Counted from the first letter of the stretch, positions 1 through 8,906 are shown. The stretch: 64,000 nt of DNA from Nocardioides luteus (GCF_015752315.1 NZ_JADOVJ010000001.1:4890501-4954500), one strand, 5' to 3'. Numbers and translations: made by a program. Notes: generated by a model not told the origin, from the sequence alone.

Positions 1-2
1 CC

Positions 3-866
3 ATCGCGTGCAGCGTCCTCGTCGTCGCGATCCTCTTCACCCGCAGTGCCTACAAGGTGATCGAGAAGCTGGTGCTGGCGATCGTCGCCCTGATGGCAGC
101 CGCCTTCATCGTCACGGCCATCGTCACGAAGCCGGACTGGATGGGAGTCGCCGAAGGTGCGGTCGTTCCCACCGTGCCGCACGGTGTCGGGCTCCTCATC
201 GTTGCCCTCGTCGGCACGAACTTCTCCCTCAACGCCGCCTTCTACGCCGGCTACGCCAGCCGCGAACGTGGCCTCCGGCCCGAGGACTACCGCGACACGA
301 CGATCGCCGACACGATCCCCGGGATCCTCGCTCCCGGCATGATGACCGCACTCGTGATCGCCGCGGCCGCGGCCACGCTCGCCGGCGAGGGCGGACCGGC
401 CGGAGCCACCATCGAGCAGTTCTCCGCGGTCCTCGAGCCCGTCGCCGGCGAGGTCGGCCGGACGATCTTCGCCCTCGGCTTCTTCGGCGCCGCCCTCTCC
501 GCCATGATCGCGAACGCCACGGCGGGCGGAACGCTCCTCGCCGACGGACTGGGACTCGGGAACCAGATCGCGTCCAGCCGGGTGCGGGTCGGCATCGTCG
601 GCGTCCTCACCTTCGGCGCGACCGTCACCATCCTCGCCGCGGGCACATCGCCGGTGCAGCTGATCATCGTCGCGCAGGCGATGACCGTCCTGATCGCCCC
701 GCTGCTGGGCATCCTGCTGGTGATTCTCTCGAACAACCGCCGCCTGATGGGCGGTCTGCGCAACCGCTGGTGGCAGAACGTGCTCGCCGCGGTCGGGCTC
801 GTCACCATCATCGCCATGTGCTACCAGCTCATCGACACCGTCACCACCCTGCTCTCCACCTTGTGA
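3..866 (+). CDS. Nramp-family divalent metal transporter, C-terminal part (partial)
   Basis: The reading frame is open from base 3, so the start lies upstream of the window; about 287 residues are visible. The protein is almost entirely hydrophobic helices. A stretch reading GTNFSLNAAFYAGYASRERG, followed by a helix and a TIADTIPGI segment, fits the central Nramp (MntH-like) transmembrane region. Nramp proteins are proton-coupled Mn2+/Fe2+ importers in the cytoplasmic membrane, normally about 400-450 residues, so roughly a third is missing. It ends shortly before a LacI regulator on the same strand. Family assignment is by overall pattern; the canonical DPGN motif of helix 1 is outside the window. 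Confidence 0.8.
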   Translation: MACSVLVVAILFTRSAYKVIEKLVLAIVALMAAAFIVTAIVTKPDWMGVAEGAVVPTVPHGVGLLIVALVGTNFSLNAAFYAGYASRERGLRPEDYRDTTIADTIPGILAPGMMTALVIAAAAATLAGEGGPAGATIEQFSAVLEPVAGEVGRTIFALGFFGAALSAMIANATAGGTLLADGLGLGNQIASSRVRVGIVGVLTFGATVTILAAGTSPVQLIIVAQAMTVLIAPLLGILLVILSNNRRLMGGLRNRWWQNVLAAVGLVTIIAMCYQLIDTVTTLLSTL

Positions 867-980
867 GCCGTGGCGGACGTACGGCCCGACCGGCATCAGC
901 TGCCGGCCGGGCCGTCCTGCTCCGCAGGTCCACGCCGCCGGAGCGGTTATGCTCGCGCCGACGGCGAGAAGGTGACACAC

Positions 981-2033
981 ATGACGGATACAGCAGGCCA
1001 GGCACGATCCGCGCGTGCGACGATCCGCGACGTCGCCCGAGAGGCCGGCGTCAGCACCTCGACCGTCTCCCGCGTACTGGACGAGCGGTTGCCCCCTTCG
1101 CGCAACGAGACCGCCGAACGCGTACGCGAGGTGGCGGCCCGTCTGGGTTACCGCAAGGACTCCCGTGCCTCTGCCCTGCGGCGCCAGCAGAGCGGGACCA
1201 TCGGGGTGCTCGTGCCCCGCCTGACCGACACCGTGATGGCCATCCTCTTCGAGAACATCGCCACCGCCGCCGCCGAGCGCCAGATGTTCGCGATCGTGGC
1301 CACGACCGCCGACGACCCGGCCTCCGAGCGGTCGGCGGTGGAGAGCCTTCTGGACCAACACGTCGACGGGCTCGTCCTCACCACCGCGCGCCCGGACGAT
1401 GCGGTGATCACCGACCTCCGCGAGCGCGGCGTTCCCCTGGTCCTCGCCCTACGGCACGACGGCGTGACGCCGGCCGTCGTCGGCGACGACGAGCTCGGCG
1501 GCTACCTGGCCACTCGCCACCTCCTGGACCTCGGCCACCGCGAGATCGCACTGGTCGCCGGACCGTCCTACGCGTCGAGCGCCGTCGGACGTGTCGCCGG
1601 GTTCAGGCGGGCGATGGCCGAGGCCGGCATCGATGACGTCGACCACCTCATCCACCCGTCGACGTTCGGGATGGAGTCCGGGGAGGAGGTCGGCCGTCGC
1701 ATTCTCTCGACCTCGCCGCGCCCCACCGCCGTGTTCGCCGTCAACGACAACACCGCGGTGGGTGTCCTGGCAGCTGCGCGGGCAGCCGGGCTGAGCGTTC
1801 CGGACCAGCTCTCGGTCGTGGGCTACAACGACATCCCGCTGGCGGCTCGGTTGCCGGTACCCCTCACGACCGTCCACGTGCCGTTCGACCAGATCGCCGC
1901 GCGCGCCGTCGCTGCGCTTGCCCGCCTGCTCGCCTCGCCCGGCGGGACCCCGCCCGGCACGACCACGACCCTCATGCCCTCGCTGATCCCGCGCGCCTCC
2001 ACGGCACCCCCGCGCGCGGGCGGCCTGCGCTAG
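981..2033 (+). CDS. LacI-family transcriptional regulator
   Basis: 350 residues. The N-terminal helix-turn-helix is typical of LacI/GalR proteins (TIRDVAREAGVSTSTVSRVL, about residues 12-31) and is followed by the hinge helix and a periplasmic-binding-protein-like sensor domain ending in a VGYNDIPLA segment. The ATG at 981 is chosen because it is the first start just ahead of the HTH, with a purine-rich GAGAAGG stretch upstream; the frame is open further upstream but that part has no family similarity. A TATGCT hexamer at 948-953 could be its -10. Such regulators usually respond to a sugar or nucleoside, but no sugar operon adjoins it, so the target is unknown. Confidence 0.92.
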   Translation: MTDTAGQARSARATIRDVAREAGVSTSTVSRVLDERLPPSRNETAERVREVAARLGYRKDSRASALRRQQSGTIGVLVPRLTDTVMAILFENIATAAAERQMFAIVATTADDPASERSAVESLLDQHVDGLVLTTARPDDAVITDLRERGVPLVLALRHDGVTPAVVGDDELGGYLATRHLLDLGHREIALVAGPSYASSAVGRVAGFRRAMAEAGIDDVDHLIHPSTFGMESGEEVGRRILSTSPRPTAVFAVNDNTAVGVLAAARAAGLSVPDQLSVVGYNDIPLAARLPVPLTTVHVPFDQIAARAVAALARLLASPGGTPPGTTTTLMPSLIPRASTAPPRAGGLR

Positions 2034-3205
2034 GAGGCCGCAACCACCTCGAAGCGGATCCCCGCAGCCTGGAGCCGCTCGAGGAGCGCGTCGCCCATGG
2101 CGACCGCGGTGGTCACCGACCCGGAGGTCTCGGGAAGCGTGTCGAAGGCGAGGCACAACGCCGACTCGGCGAGCATCTTCGCCGTCTCGGTGTAGCCGGG
2201 GTCGCCTCCGGACACCTTGGTGTGGATCTTCCGGCCGTCGGTCTCGGCGACGAAGTCGACCGTGAACCACGACTTCTCGCGCCGGCCCTCGGAGGGTCCG
2301 GTGCCCTGCTTGACCCGCTCGCCGAGCTTGGCGCGCAGCGGCGGCACCTGCATCGCGAACGCGAGGCCGCCGGCGCCGAGCGCGCCACCGACGGCGTACC
2401 GCAGCGTCTTGGTCCCGGCGAAGTGCGAGTAGGTGAAGGCGGGGCCGTACGCCTCCAGGGCCCGGCCGGAGCGGGCGACGATGAACGGATCGATGGTCGG
2501 CAGCGGCAGCAGCCAGTAGCCGAGCTCGCTGTCACGACCGATCCGGGGCTTCGCCGGCCGAGACGTACGTCCCTCCGGCCGCACCTCGAGCGCCCGGCGC
2601 TCGCGCGAGGCGGCCGCCATCTCCCGGGGACGCGACATCTGCCCGAGCGCCGAGTGGAAGGTGCCACCGGAGAAGGTGGCGTTGGTGCGTACGACGCCCT
2701 TCATCGTCAACGGGCCGGTGATCTCGCCACCGGCGGCGAGCTCGCGCACGGTGTAATAGGCGCCGAGGTCGTGCGGGATCGAGTCGAACCCGCAGGCGTG
2801 CACGATCCGGGCGCCGTTGGCGCGGGCGGTGGCGTCGTACATCACGAACATCCGGTCGACGAACTCGGGCTCTCCGGTGAGGTCGACGTAGTCGGTGCCG
2901 GCCTCCGCGCAGGCCTTGACCAGGGGCTCCCCGAACTCGAGGTAGGGACCGACCGTGCTGATCACGACGCGCGCACGAGCCGCCAGCGTGGCCAGCGAGG
3001 CCGAATCGTTCACGTCTGCCTGGATGAGCTCGACCTCGCCGGAGCCGAGCCCCTCGCGAACGGTCTCCAGGCGTGACAAGGAGCGGCCCGCGAGCGCCCA
3101 CCGCAGTCCGTCGGGCGCATTCGCGGCGAGATACTCGGCGACCAGACCGCCGGTGAACCCGGTCGCACCGAAGAGGACGATGTCGAGATCGCGAGAAGTC
3201 GTCAT
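2030..3205 (-). CDS. Saccharopine dehydrogenase-like / trans-acting enoyl reductase family protein
   Basis: 391 residues starting at ATG 3205, preceded by a GGAAAGG ribosome-binding site. The N terminus has a Rossmann fold with the dinucleotide motif VLFGATGFTGGLVAEYL, followed by an alpha/beta segment VISTVGPY typical of the saccharopine dehydrogenase NADP-binding family. In mycobacteria, relatives act as trans-acting enoyl reductases in polyketide lipid synthesis, whereas others are uncharacterised. Nothing in this neighbourhood points to a polyketide pathway, so the substrate is open. The stop overlaps the stop of the convergent LacI gene by 4 bases. Confidence 0.82.
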   Translation of the reverse strand: MTTSRDLDIVLFGATGFTGGLVAEYLAANAPDGLRWALAGRSLSRLETVREGLGSGEVELIQADVNDSASLATLAARARVVISTVGPYLEFGEPLVKACAEAGTDYVDLTGEPEFVDRMFVMYDATARANGARIVHACGFDSIPHDLGAYYTVRELAAGGEITGPLTMKGVVRTNATFSGGTFHSALGQMSRPREMAAASRERRALEVRPEGRTSRPAKPRIGRDSELGYWLLPLPTIDPFIVARSGRALEAYGPAFTYSHFAGTKTLRYAVGGALGAGGLAFAMQVPPLRAKLGERVKQGTGPSEGRREKSWFTVDFVAETDGRKIHTKVSGGDPGYTETAKMLAESALCLAFDTLPETSGSVTTAVAMGDALLERLQAAGIRFEVVAAS

Positions 3206-3341
3206 AGCCGCTACCTTTCCAGAAGCAACGAAATCCGAGACGGCACGGGTCTCTGAGTGATCAAATGTTGCATCAATAGGGATACTCTTAAGCGGTTTCT
3301 TTCGGCACCATCCCCAACGACGAGATGAGTGAGACGAGCCT

Positions 3342-4115
3342 GTGGGCGACGCGGTGATCAGCGTTCTGCTGGCCGACGGTCACGACGTCGTGCGTGTCGG
3401 CGTGCGTACGGTGCTGCGGCGCGAGTCGGACATCGAGGTCGTCGGCGAGGCGCGCACCGCCGCCGAGGCACGCCCGCTGATCGCGACGCTCCGTCCTGAC
3501 GTACTCATCCTCGACGCCCATCTTCCCGACTCCGCCGGCGTCGCGCTGTGCCGCGAGGCGCTGGCGATGAAGAGCGACATCCGCTGCCTGATCCTGGCCA
3601 CCGACGCCGACGACGAGGTGATGAGCCAGGCGATCATGGCCGGCGCCGCCGGCTACGTGCTCAAGCAGATCGAGGCGACGAGCCTGGTCTCCGGCGTACG
3701 CCTCGTGGCCAGCGGCCACACCCTCTTCGACCCCGAGGCGGCCGCCAAGGTCGTGCACAACGTCGAGGAGCGCCGTCGGATGCACGAGGTGGTCGCCGAG
3801 CTGACCCCGCAGCAGCGCAGGATCCTGGTGCTGCTCGCCGAGGGCATCTCCAACCGGGAGATCGCCGACCGGCTGGTGCTCGCGGAGAAGACCGTCAAGA
3901 ACCACATCACCGGGCTCCTCGCCAAGCTCGGCGTCAGCCACCGCACCCAGGCCGCGCTGATGGCGAGCCAGCTGCTCGAGGACGGCGTCGTCCCCCGGCC
4001 GGCGCCCCCGGGCGACAACGCGAGGCCGGCCAAGGGCCCGGGTCCCAACGGCGGGCCGGTGCCCCCGCATCCTCGCGGCCAGTCTCCTTCCCACGCACCC
4101 GGTCGTTCCCGGTGA
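3342..4115 (+). CDS. NarL/DosR-type two-component response regulator
   Basis: 257 residues from GTG 3342 (GTG 3354 is a second possibility; an in-frame stop lies at 3330). An N-terminal receiver domain carries the phospho-acceptor Asp in VLILDAHLPD, a conserved Thr in LILATDADDE and the Lys in GYVLKQ. The C-terminal LuxR helix-turn-helix (LTPQQRRILVLLAEGISNRE, then AEKTVKNHITGLLAKLG, about residues 151-200) closely resembles DosR/DevR. The usual acidic pair near the N terminus (Asp-Asp-His) reads Asp-Gly-His here, so one Mg2+-binding acid is missing. A Pro/Gly-rich tail of about 45 residues follows the HTH. No histidine kinase gene is next to it. Confidence 0.88.
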   Translation: MGDAVISVLLADGHDVVRVGVRTVLRRESDIEVVGEARTAAEARPLIATLRPDVLILDAHLPDSAGVALCREALAMKSDIRCLILATDADDEVMSQAIMAGAAGYVLKQIEATSLVSGVRLVASGHTLFDPEAAAKVVHNVEERRRMHEVVAELTPQQRRILVLLAEGISNREIADRLVLAEKTVKNHITGLLAKLGVSHRTQAALMASQLLEDGVVPRPAPPGDNARPAKGPGPNGGPVPPHPRGQSPSHAPGRSR

Positions 4116-4146
4116 CCACCTCGACGATCCGAGTACCGTGGATGGC

Positions 4147-4416
4147 ATGTGCCGCAACATCCGCCCGCTCCACAACTTCGAGCCGCCTGCCACCAACGAC
4201 GAGGTCACCGCTGCCGCCCTGCAGTTCGTACGCAAGGTGAGCGGCACCACCAAGCCCTCGGCCGCCAACCAGGAGGCCTTCGACCACGCCGTTGCCGAGA
4301 TCGCCCACATCACCCGGCATCTCCTCGACGACCTGGTCACCAACGCCCCGAAGAAGAACCGCGAGGTCGAGGCCGCCAAGCGCAAGGCTCGCGCCGAGGC
4401 GAGGTACGCGTCGTGA
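4147..4416 (+). CDS. DUF2277 family protein
   Basis: 89 residues beginning MCRNIRPLHNFEPPAT, the hallmark start of the DUF2277 family, whose function is not known. ATG 4147 is chosen over GTG 4138 because family members begin with the MCRNI motif and because a TACCGT hexamer ends exactly 7 bases upstream, suggesting a leaderless transcript in which the GTG would lie inside the -10. The C terminus is Lys/Arg/Glu-rich. The last codon overlaps the GTG of the sirtuin gene (GTGA), so the two are probably one translationally coupled operon. Confidence 0.85.
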   Translation: MCRNIRPLHNFEPPATNDEVTAAALQFVRKVSGTTKPSAANQEAFDHAVAEIAHITRHLLDDLVTNAPKKNREVEAAKRKARAEARYAS

Positions 4417-5306
4417 CCCTCGCCGCAGAGGCGATCACCGAGGATTCGTACGAAGCAGCCCTGGCTCTCCTCCAGGACCGGCGACTCGTGGTGCTGACCG
4501 GGGCCGGCGTCTCGACCGACTCGGGCATCCCCGACTACCGCAGCCCGGGCAGCCCATCACGGCAGCCGATGACCTACCAGCAGTTCATCTCGGGCCCGCA
4601 GGAGAGGCAGCGCTACTGGGCGCGCAGCCACCTCGGCTGGCGGCGGATGGGCAGCGCCGTGCCGAACGCCGGCCACCGCGCGCTGGCCACGATCGACCCC
4701 GAGCTGCTGATCACCCAGAACGTCGACGGTCTGCACGAGCAGGCGGCGCCGGAGCTGGCCAGGAGCGGCCGGATCGTGACGCTGCACGGCCGGGTGGTCG
4801 ACGTGATCTGCCTGTCGTGCCGCACGGTGAGCCCGCGCCGCGACCTCCAGGTGCGGATGGAGGCGCTCAACGCCGGCTGGGCCGAGGCGCACGCGGACGT
4901 GGAGAGCCGGCCCGACGGTGACGTCGCCCTCGAGGAGACGCAGGACTTCGTCGTTCCCGACTGCGAGATCTGCGGCGGCATCCTCAAGCCCGACGTCGTC
5001 TTCTTCGGGGAGAACGTGCCCAAGGACCGGGTCGCCCGGTGCATGGATGCGGTCGACGCGCTCGCGATGGACCCGGGAGCTTCCGAGCTCCGCGGCGAGC
5101 GGCACGAGGGGAAGGGCGTGCTGCTCGTCGCGGGCTCGAGTCTGGCGGTGATGAGTGGCTATCGGTTCGTACGCCGGGCGGCCAAGGCCGGGATCCCGGT
5201 CGTCATCGTCAACCGTGGTGCCACCAGGGGCGATGGGGAGGCTACGTACAAGCTGGAGGTGGGGACCAGCGAGTTCCTCACCGCGCTGTCCTCACGCAGA
5301 GCGTGA
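4413..5306 (+). CDS. NAD-dependent protein deacylase (sirtuin, Sir2 family)
   Basis: 297 residues from GTG 4413. Sirtuins remove acyl groups from protein lysines using NAD+. The NAD-binding motif GAGVSTDSGIPDYR (from about residue 29) and TQNVDGLH are of the class II (SIRT4-like) pattern; the catalytic His lies in TLHGRV, and two Cys pairs (CLSC and CEIC) should bind the structural Zn. A long insert of about 45 residues separates the Cys pairs. The start overlaps the DUF2277 stop by 4 bases. The 3' end overlaps the convergent small gene by 15 bases. Confidence 0.93.
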   Translation: MTLAAEAITEDSYEAALALLQDRRLVVLTGAGVSTDSGIPDYRSPGSPSRQPMTYQQFISGPQERQRYWARSHLGWRRMGSAVPNAGHRALATIDPELLITQNVDGLHEQAAPELARSGRIVTLHGRVVDVICLSCRTVSPRRDLQVRMEALNAGWAEAHADVESRPDGDVALEETQDFVVPDCEICGGILKPDVVFFGENVPKDRVARCMDAVDALAMDPGASELRGERHEGKGVLLVAGSSLAVMSGYRFVRRAAKAGIPVVIVNRGATRGDGEATYKLEVGTSEFLTALSSRRA

Positions 5307-5561
5307 CTGGATCGGCATGTCTGCCATGCGGCCGGCGGCCTCGTCGACCGACAGTCTGGCCCCGATGAAGAAGTGGTAGACCGGACCTTCGTCGATCAGC
5401 AGCACCTTGGCGCTGTGGAAGTCCCCACCGAGGTCGGTGAGCACGATCTCCTCGCCCCGCTCGAGGTGACGGGTCAGGCCGGTGTCGGTGTGGTGGACGG
5501 CGACTGGGCGGAACGTCTCATCCAGCTCGCGACCGCGAGCGGGCAGATGAACGACCTCCAT
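5292..5561 (-). CDS. Small protein of unknown function (89 aa)
   Basis: I do not recognise a family. ATG 5561 is strongly supported by a GGAGGGGAG ribosome-binding site a few bases upstream; an extended reading to 5621 would place that site inside the gene. The protein starts MEVVHLPARGRELDET, has alternating polar/hydrophobic beta-like strands (EEIVLTDLGGDF, AKVLLIDEGPVYHFF) and no signal peptide or membrane segment. It is convergent with the sirtuin gene. The region up to 5801 holds no further gene that I can support. Confidence 0.7.
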   Translation of the reverse strand: MEVVHLPARGRELDETFRPVAVHHTDTGLTRHLERGEEIVLTDLGGDFHSAKVLLIDEGPVYHFFIGARLSVDEAAGRMADMPIQSRSA

Positions 5562-5801
5562 AGAGCTCTCCCCTCCGGAGACCCCCGCAAGTCTCGACAT
5601 GACAACTGCTGAAGCCCACATGGATCACTGGCCTCCAGCAGGCCCCGCACGTCAAACATAAGCATCGATGACGTAATCGGTCCAGAGTGATGTGCCGAAT
5701 TCTGCCGACGTCGAGAGAATTTCACCCACGGTTGCAAAAGTGGGTGCGTGGTTGCCACACCGATGCCGACTCGTGGAGCCGATCGGCGGTGAATCTGCGG
5801 G

Positions 5802-6488
5802 TCAGAGCGCCTTGACGAAGATATGGTCCGCGGCCTCGGGGATGATCTCCGCGGTCTCCCCACCGGAACCGAGCAGGACCCCGTCGGGGGTCGCCTTGAT
5901 GGCGACGGTCTGGTCCGGGATCGCACCGACCCGGCGCAGCGCGCTCATCAGCGACTCGTCCTTCTGCATCTCCTCGGAGATACGTCGCACCAGGACGGTG
6001 GCGCGCTCGGAGCCCGCCGCGGCGGTCAGCGACTGGACGCCGGCCATGAAGTCCTCGTCGGCCGGCTTGCCACCGAGCTCGTCGAGACCGGGGATCGGGT
6101 TGCCGTAGGGCGACTCGGTCGGGTCGCCGAGCAGGTCGAGCAGACGCTTCTCGACGGTGTCCGACATGACGTGCTCCCAGCGGCACGCCTCCTCGTGGAC
6201 GAGCTCCCAGTCGAGGCCGATGACGTCGGTGAGCAGCCGCTCCGCGAGCCGGTGCTTGCGCATCACCCGGGTGGCCAGGCGAAGGCCCTCGTCGGTGAGC
6301 TGCAGGTGACGGTCACCCTCGACCGTGAGCAGACCGTCGCGCTCCATCCGGGCGACGGTCTGGGAGACCGTCGGACCCGACTGGTGCAGGCGCTCGGCGA
6401 TGCGGGCGCGCAGCGGAACGATTCCCTCTTCGACCAGCTCATAGATGGTGCGAAGGTACATCTCGGTGGTGTCGATGAGGTCGCTCAC
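5802..6488 (-). CDS. ideR: Iron-dependent repressor IdeR/DtxR
   Basis: 228 residues, GTG start 6488. The protein has an N-terminal winged helix (LRARIAERLHQSGPTVSQTV), the dimerisation/metal domain with the CRWEHVMS ligand motif, KHRLAERLL and GNPIPGL, and a C-terminal SH3-like domain, the full three-domain architecture of DtxR/IdeR rather than the shorter MntR. It represses iron-uptake genes when Fe2+ is bound. A TAGGAT hexamer sits 6 bases before the GTG, consistent with a leaderless transcript. The gene stands alone; the FecCD-type uptake operon at 32.4 kb has no clear classical IdeR box. Confidence 0.95.
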   Translation of the reverse strand: MSDLIDTTEMYLRTIYELVEEGIVPLRARIAERLHQSGPTVSQTVARMERDGLLTVEGDRHLQLTDEGLRLATRVMRKHRLAERLLTDVIGLDWELVHEEACRWEHVMSDTVEKRLLDLLGDPTESPYGNPIPGLDELGGKPADEDFMAGVQSLTAAAGSERATVLVRRISEEMQKDESLMSALRRVGAIPDQTVAIKATPDGVLLGSGGETAEIIPEAADHIFVKAL

Positions 6489-6596
6489 GGGGTAATCCTA
6501 CATCCTTGAATCAGTCAAAAAAACCGAACCCAGCAGGGTGTGTCCCGGACGACGTCGGCCTGCAGGAGAGATCATCACGGTGATCCCCTAGGTGCC

Positions 6597-7070
6597 CTAG
6601 CGCTCGAGGGCTTCGTTGTATCTCGAAAGCATAGCGCTGAGCCGGTCTATGTCGTCGGGACTCCAGTTGGACAGTCGGTCGTTGAAACGTACGCGACGCT
6701 CCCGGGCCACCCGGTCGAGCCGTTCGCGCGCCTCGGCGGTCAGCGAGACCAGGCTGGCCCGGCCGTCCTCGGGATCGGGATGGCGCTCGAGCAGACCGAG
6801 GTCGACGATCGCCTGCACCATCCGGCTGACCGCACCCTTGTCGATGCCGAGCGCGTCGACGAGGGCGGAAGCGCGCAGCGGGCCGTGCTCCGCGACCCAG
6901 GTCAGCACCATGTAGCCGCCCGGCGGGAGGTCGGGGTGGACCATCCGGCCGCGGTCGCGCATCGCCCGCTTCGCCCGCCGCATGAGCACGCCGACCTCGG
7001 CCTCGAGCCGGATCAGCGACTCCACCCGCGGGGCATCGATCCCGTCGTCCACGGCGGGCTCGTCAGTCAT
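6597..7070 (-). CDS. MarR-family transcriptional regulator
   Basis: 157 residues. A winged helix-turn-helix centred on LRASALVDALGIDKGAVSRM, followed by the wing DPEDGRASLVSLT, is diagnostic of MarR proteins, which are usually dimeric repressors released by small aromatic ligands or drugs. ATG 7070 overlaps the stop of the efflux gene (ATGA), so the regulator is made from the same transcript, after the pump. Two inverted repeats in the operon promoter (8712-8764) are the obvious autoregulatory sites. Confidence 0.92.
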   Translation of the reverse strand: MTDEPAVDDGIDAPRVESLIRLEAEVGVLMRRAKRAMRDRGRMVHPDLPPGGYMVLTWVAEHGPLRASALVDALGIDKGAVSRMVQAIVDLGLLERHPDPEDGRASLVSLTAEARERLDRVARERRVRFNDRLSNWSPDDIDRLSAMLSRYNEALER

Positions 7071-8707
7071 CTCCGAACAGCTCCCTCGGCGTCGGTCTCG
7101 GCCTCGGCGAGGGCCTTCTCGTCGGGGAGGTCGTCGACGGTCGTCTTGAGCGGAACCTCCCTGATGCCCACGATAGCGACCAGCGCGAGCAGGGCGCACG
7201 GGATGGCCACCAGGAAGAGGTCGGCGGTGGCGACGGCGAAGGCGTGCTCGTAGAGGGCCTGCATCGCGCTGGGCATGCTCGCCGGGTCGGCGAGCCCGCC
7301 GCTCTGCAGACTCTGCAGCTCCTCGGGGGTGACCTTGCCGCTGGCCACCAGCTCGGGGATGCCGTCGGTGATGACGTCCTCGACCCGGTGGGAGAGCACG
7401 GCGCCGAGCGCGGCGATGCCCATCGAGCCGCCCATCGACCGGAAGAAGGCGACCACCGAGGAGCCGGCACCCATGTCCTTGGTGTCGAGGTTGTTCTGCA
7501 CCGCGAGCACCAGGTTCTGGTTGGTGGCACCGACACCGAGGCCGACGACGGCCATGAAGGCACCGACCAGCGCGAGGTTGGTGTGCTCGTCGATCGTGCT
7601 GAGCAGGTAGAGCCCGATCGGCAGCATGACACCGCCGAAGAGCAGGTAGCGCTTCCAGCGCCCGGTGGCGCTGATCAGGCGTCCGGTGACCATGCCGGCC
7701 ACGGAGAGCCCGAGCACCATGCAGATCGACATCAGGCCGGCGTGGGTCGGCGTCATCCCGCGGGCGGTCTGGAAGTACTGCTGCAGGTAGACCGTCGCAC
7801 CGAACATTCCCGCACCCACGAAGAACGAGGCGACCGTGGAGAGCACCATGGTGCGGTCGCGGAAGAGCCGCAGCGGGATGATCGGCTCCTTGGCGAACCG
7901 GCCCTCGATCAGGATCGCGACGGCGAGCACGACGAGGCTGCCGGCGACCAGGGCGTACGACATCAGCGAGGCCCACTCGAAGGACTCACCGCCCAGGGTG
8001 ACCCAGATCAGCAGCATCGAGACACCGGCGACCAGCAGGAACGCACCGAGGTAGTCGATGCTGACCTCGCGGCGTACGTGCGGGACGTGCAGGGTCTTCT
8101 GCAGCAGGATGAAGGCGACCACGGCGAACGGGACGCCGACGTAGAAGACGCCGGGCCAGCCGACCGGGGAGTCGACGACCACGCCGCCCACGAGCGGGCC
8201 GATGACGGTGGCCAGCGCGAAGACCGCGCCGATGTAGCCGGAGTAGCGGCCGCGCTCACGCGGGGAGACGATCGTCGCGATGATCACCTGGATCAGCGCG
8301 ACGATGCCACCCATGCCCAGGCCGGCGATCACGCGGCCGGTGATGATCACCGGCATCGACGGGGCCAGCCCACAGATCGCCGAGCCGACGATGAACAGGC
8401 CGAGGGCGACCTGCACCAGGACCTTCTTGTTGTAGAGGTCGGCGAGCTTGCCCCAGATCGGCGTCGTCGCGGTCATCGCCAGCATGCTCGAGACGACGAT
8501 CCAGGTGTAGCCGCCCTGGGTGCCGCCGAGGTCGGTGACGATCCGCGGCAGGGCGTTGGCGACCGACGTGCTGGACAGCATGGCGACGAAGAGCGCCATC
8601 AGCAGGCCCGAGAGGACCTCCATGATCTGGCGATGGGTCATCTCCGGCGCGGCGACGGCCTGCGAGGACTGCGTGGACTCTGACAAGTGGGGACTCGGCT
8701 CTCTCAC
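7067..8707 (-). CDS. DHA2-family (EmrB/QacA) drug:proton antiporter
   Basis: About 546 residues with around 14 hydrophobic helices, in line with the 14-TM DHA2 branch of the major facilitator superfamily. The motif A loop GKLADLYNKK follows helix 2, and ALATVIGPLVGG fits the antiporter motif C of helix 5. I favour GTG 8707 over TTG 8734: the TTG lies inside the predicted -10 and operator, while GTG 8707 is about 19 bases below the predicted transcription start. Neither has a strong ribosome-binding site, and an internal ATG before MTHRQIME is also possible. The downstream MarR gene overlaps by 4 bases, giving a self-regulated efflux operon for hydrophobic toxins. Confidence 0.9.
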   Translation of the reverse strand: MREPSPHLSESTQSSQAVAAPEMTHRQIMEVLSGLLMALFVAMLSSTSVANALPRIVTDLGGTQGGYTWIVVSSMLAMTATTPIWGKLADLYNKKVLVQVALGLFIVGSAICGLAPSMPVIITGRVIAGLGMGGIVALIQVIIATIVSPRERGRYSGYIGAVFALATVIGPLVGGVVVDSPVGWPGVFYVGVPFAVVAFILLQKTLHVPHVRREVSIDYLGAFLLVAGVSMLLIWVTLGGESFEWASLMSYALVAGSLVVLAVAILIEGRFAKEPIIPLRLFRDRTMVLSTVASFFVGAGMFGATVYLQQYFQTARGMTPTHAGLMSICMVLGLSVAGMVTGRLISATGRWKRYLLFGGVMLPIGLYLLSTIDEHTNLALVGAFMAVVGLGVGATNQNLVLAVQNNLDTKDMGAGSSVVAFFRSMGGSMGIAALGAVLSHRVEDVITDGIPELVASGKVTPEELQSLQSGGLADPASMPSAMQALYEHAFAVATADLFLVAIPCALLALVAIVGIREVPLKTTVDDLPDEKALAEAETDAEGAVRR

Positions 8708-8711
8708 AAGA

Positions 8712-8764
8712 ATTGGTTGAACATCGGCAACCAATGTACGCCGGGTTAGTTGCTAAACGCAACT
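8712..8764 (-). promoter_or_regulatory. Promoter with two MarR-type operator palindromes
   Basis: On the minus strand, TTGCGT (8757-8762) and TACATT (8733-8738) are separated by 18 bases and face the efflux gene. Two perfect inverted repeats cover them: ATTGGTTG/CAACCAAT with an 8-base spacer (8712-8719, 8728-8735) over the -10, and AGTTGC/GCAACT with a 5-base spacer (8748-8753, 8759-8764) over the -35. Both share a TTG..CAA core, as expected for one dimeric repressor bound twice. Assignment to the MarR protein of this operon is inference. Confidence 0.65.
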
Positions 8765-8799
8765 TGTCACCACTCGTGGTCGACCCTCGAAAACGGGAC

Positions 8800-8857
8800 G
8801 ACCCGCAGGCGGGCCAGGTGGCCGACCCGGTGGATGAGTCCGGTACGCCTGCGGGTC
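8800..8857 (-). terminator. Strong hairpin followed by T-run, possible attenuator
   Basis: A perfect 12-bp inverted repeat (8800-8811 with 8846-8857, arm GACCCGCAGGCG) encloses a smaller GGCC-ACCT-GGCC hairpin. On the minus strand the stem is followed within 5 bases by TTTT, as in an intrinsic terminator. It lies between the ABC exporter genes and the efflux operon, both on the minus strand, so it could end the former or attenuate read-through into the latter. Confidence 0.6.
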
Positions 8858-8906
8858 GGGTGGCTGCCGTTGGATTGCCAGCTCCCCATCCTTGGTTGGA
8901 GGGCTG

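Noticed and set aside
5622..5801. A small gene between the 89-aa protein and ideR
   Set aside because: No frame has both a plausible ribosome-binding site and protein-like composition; only a short CACCCA/TGGGTG dyad is visible.
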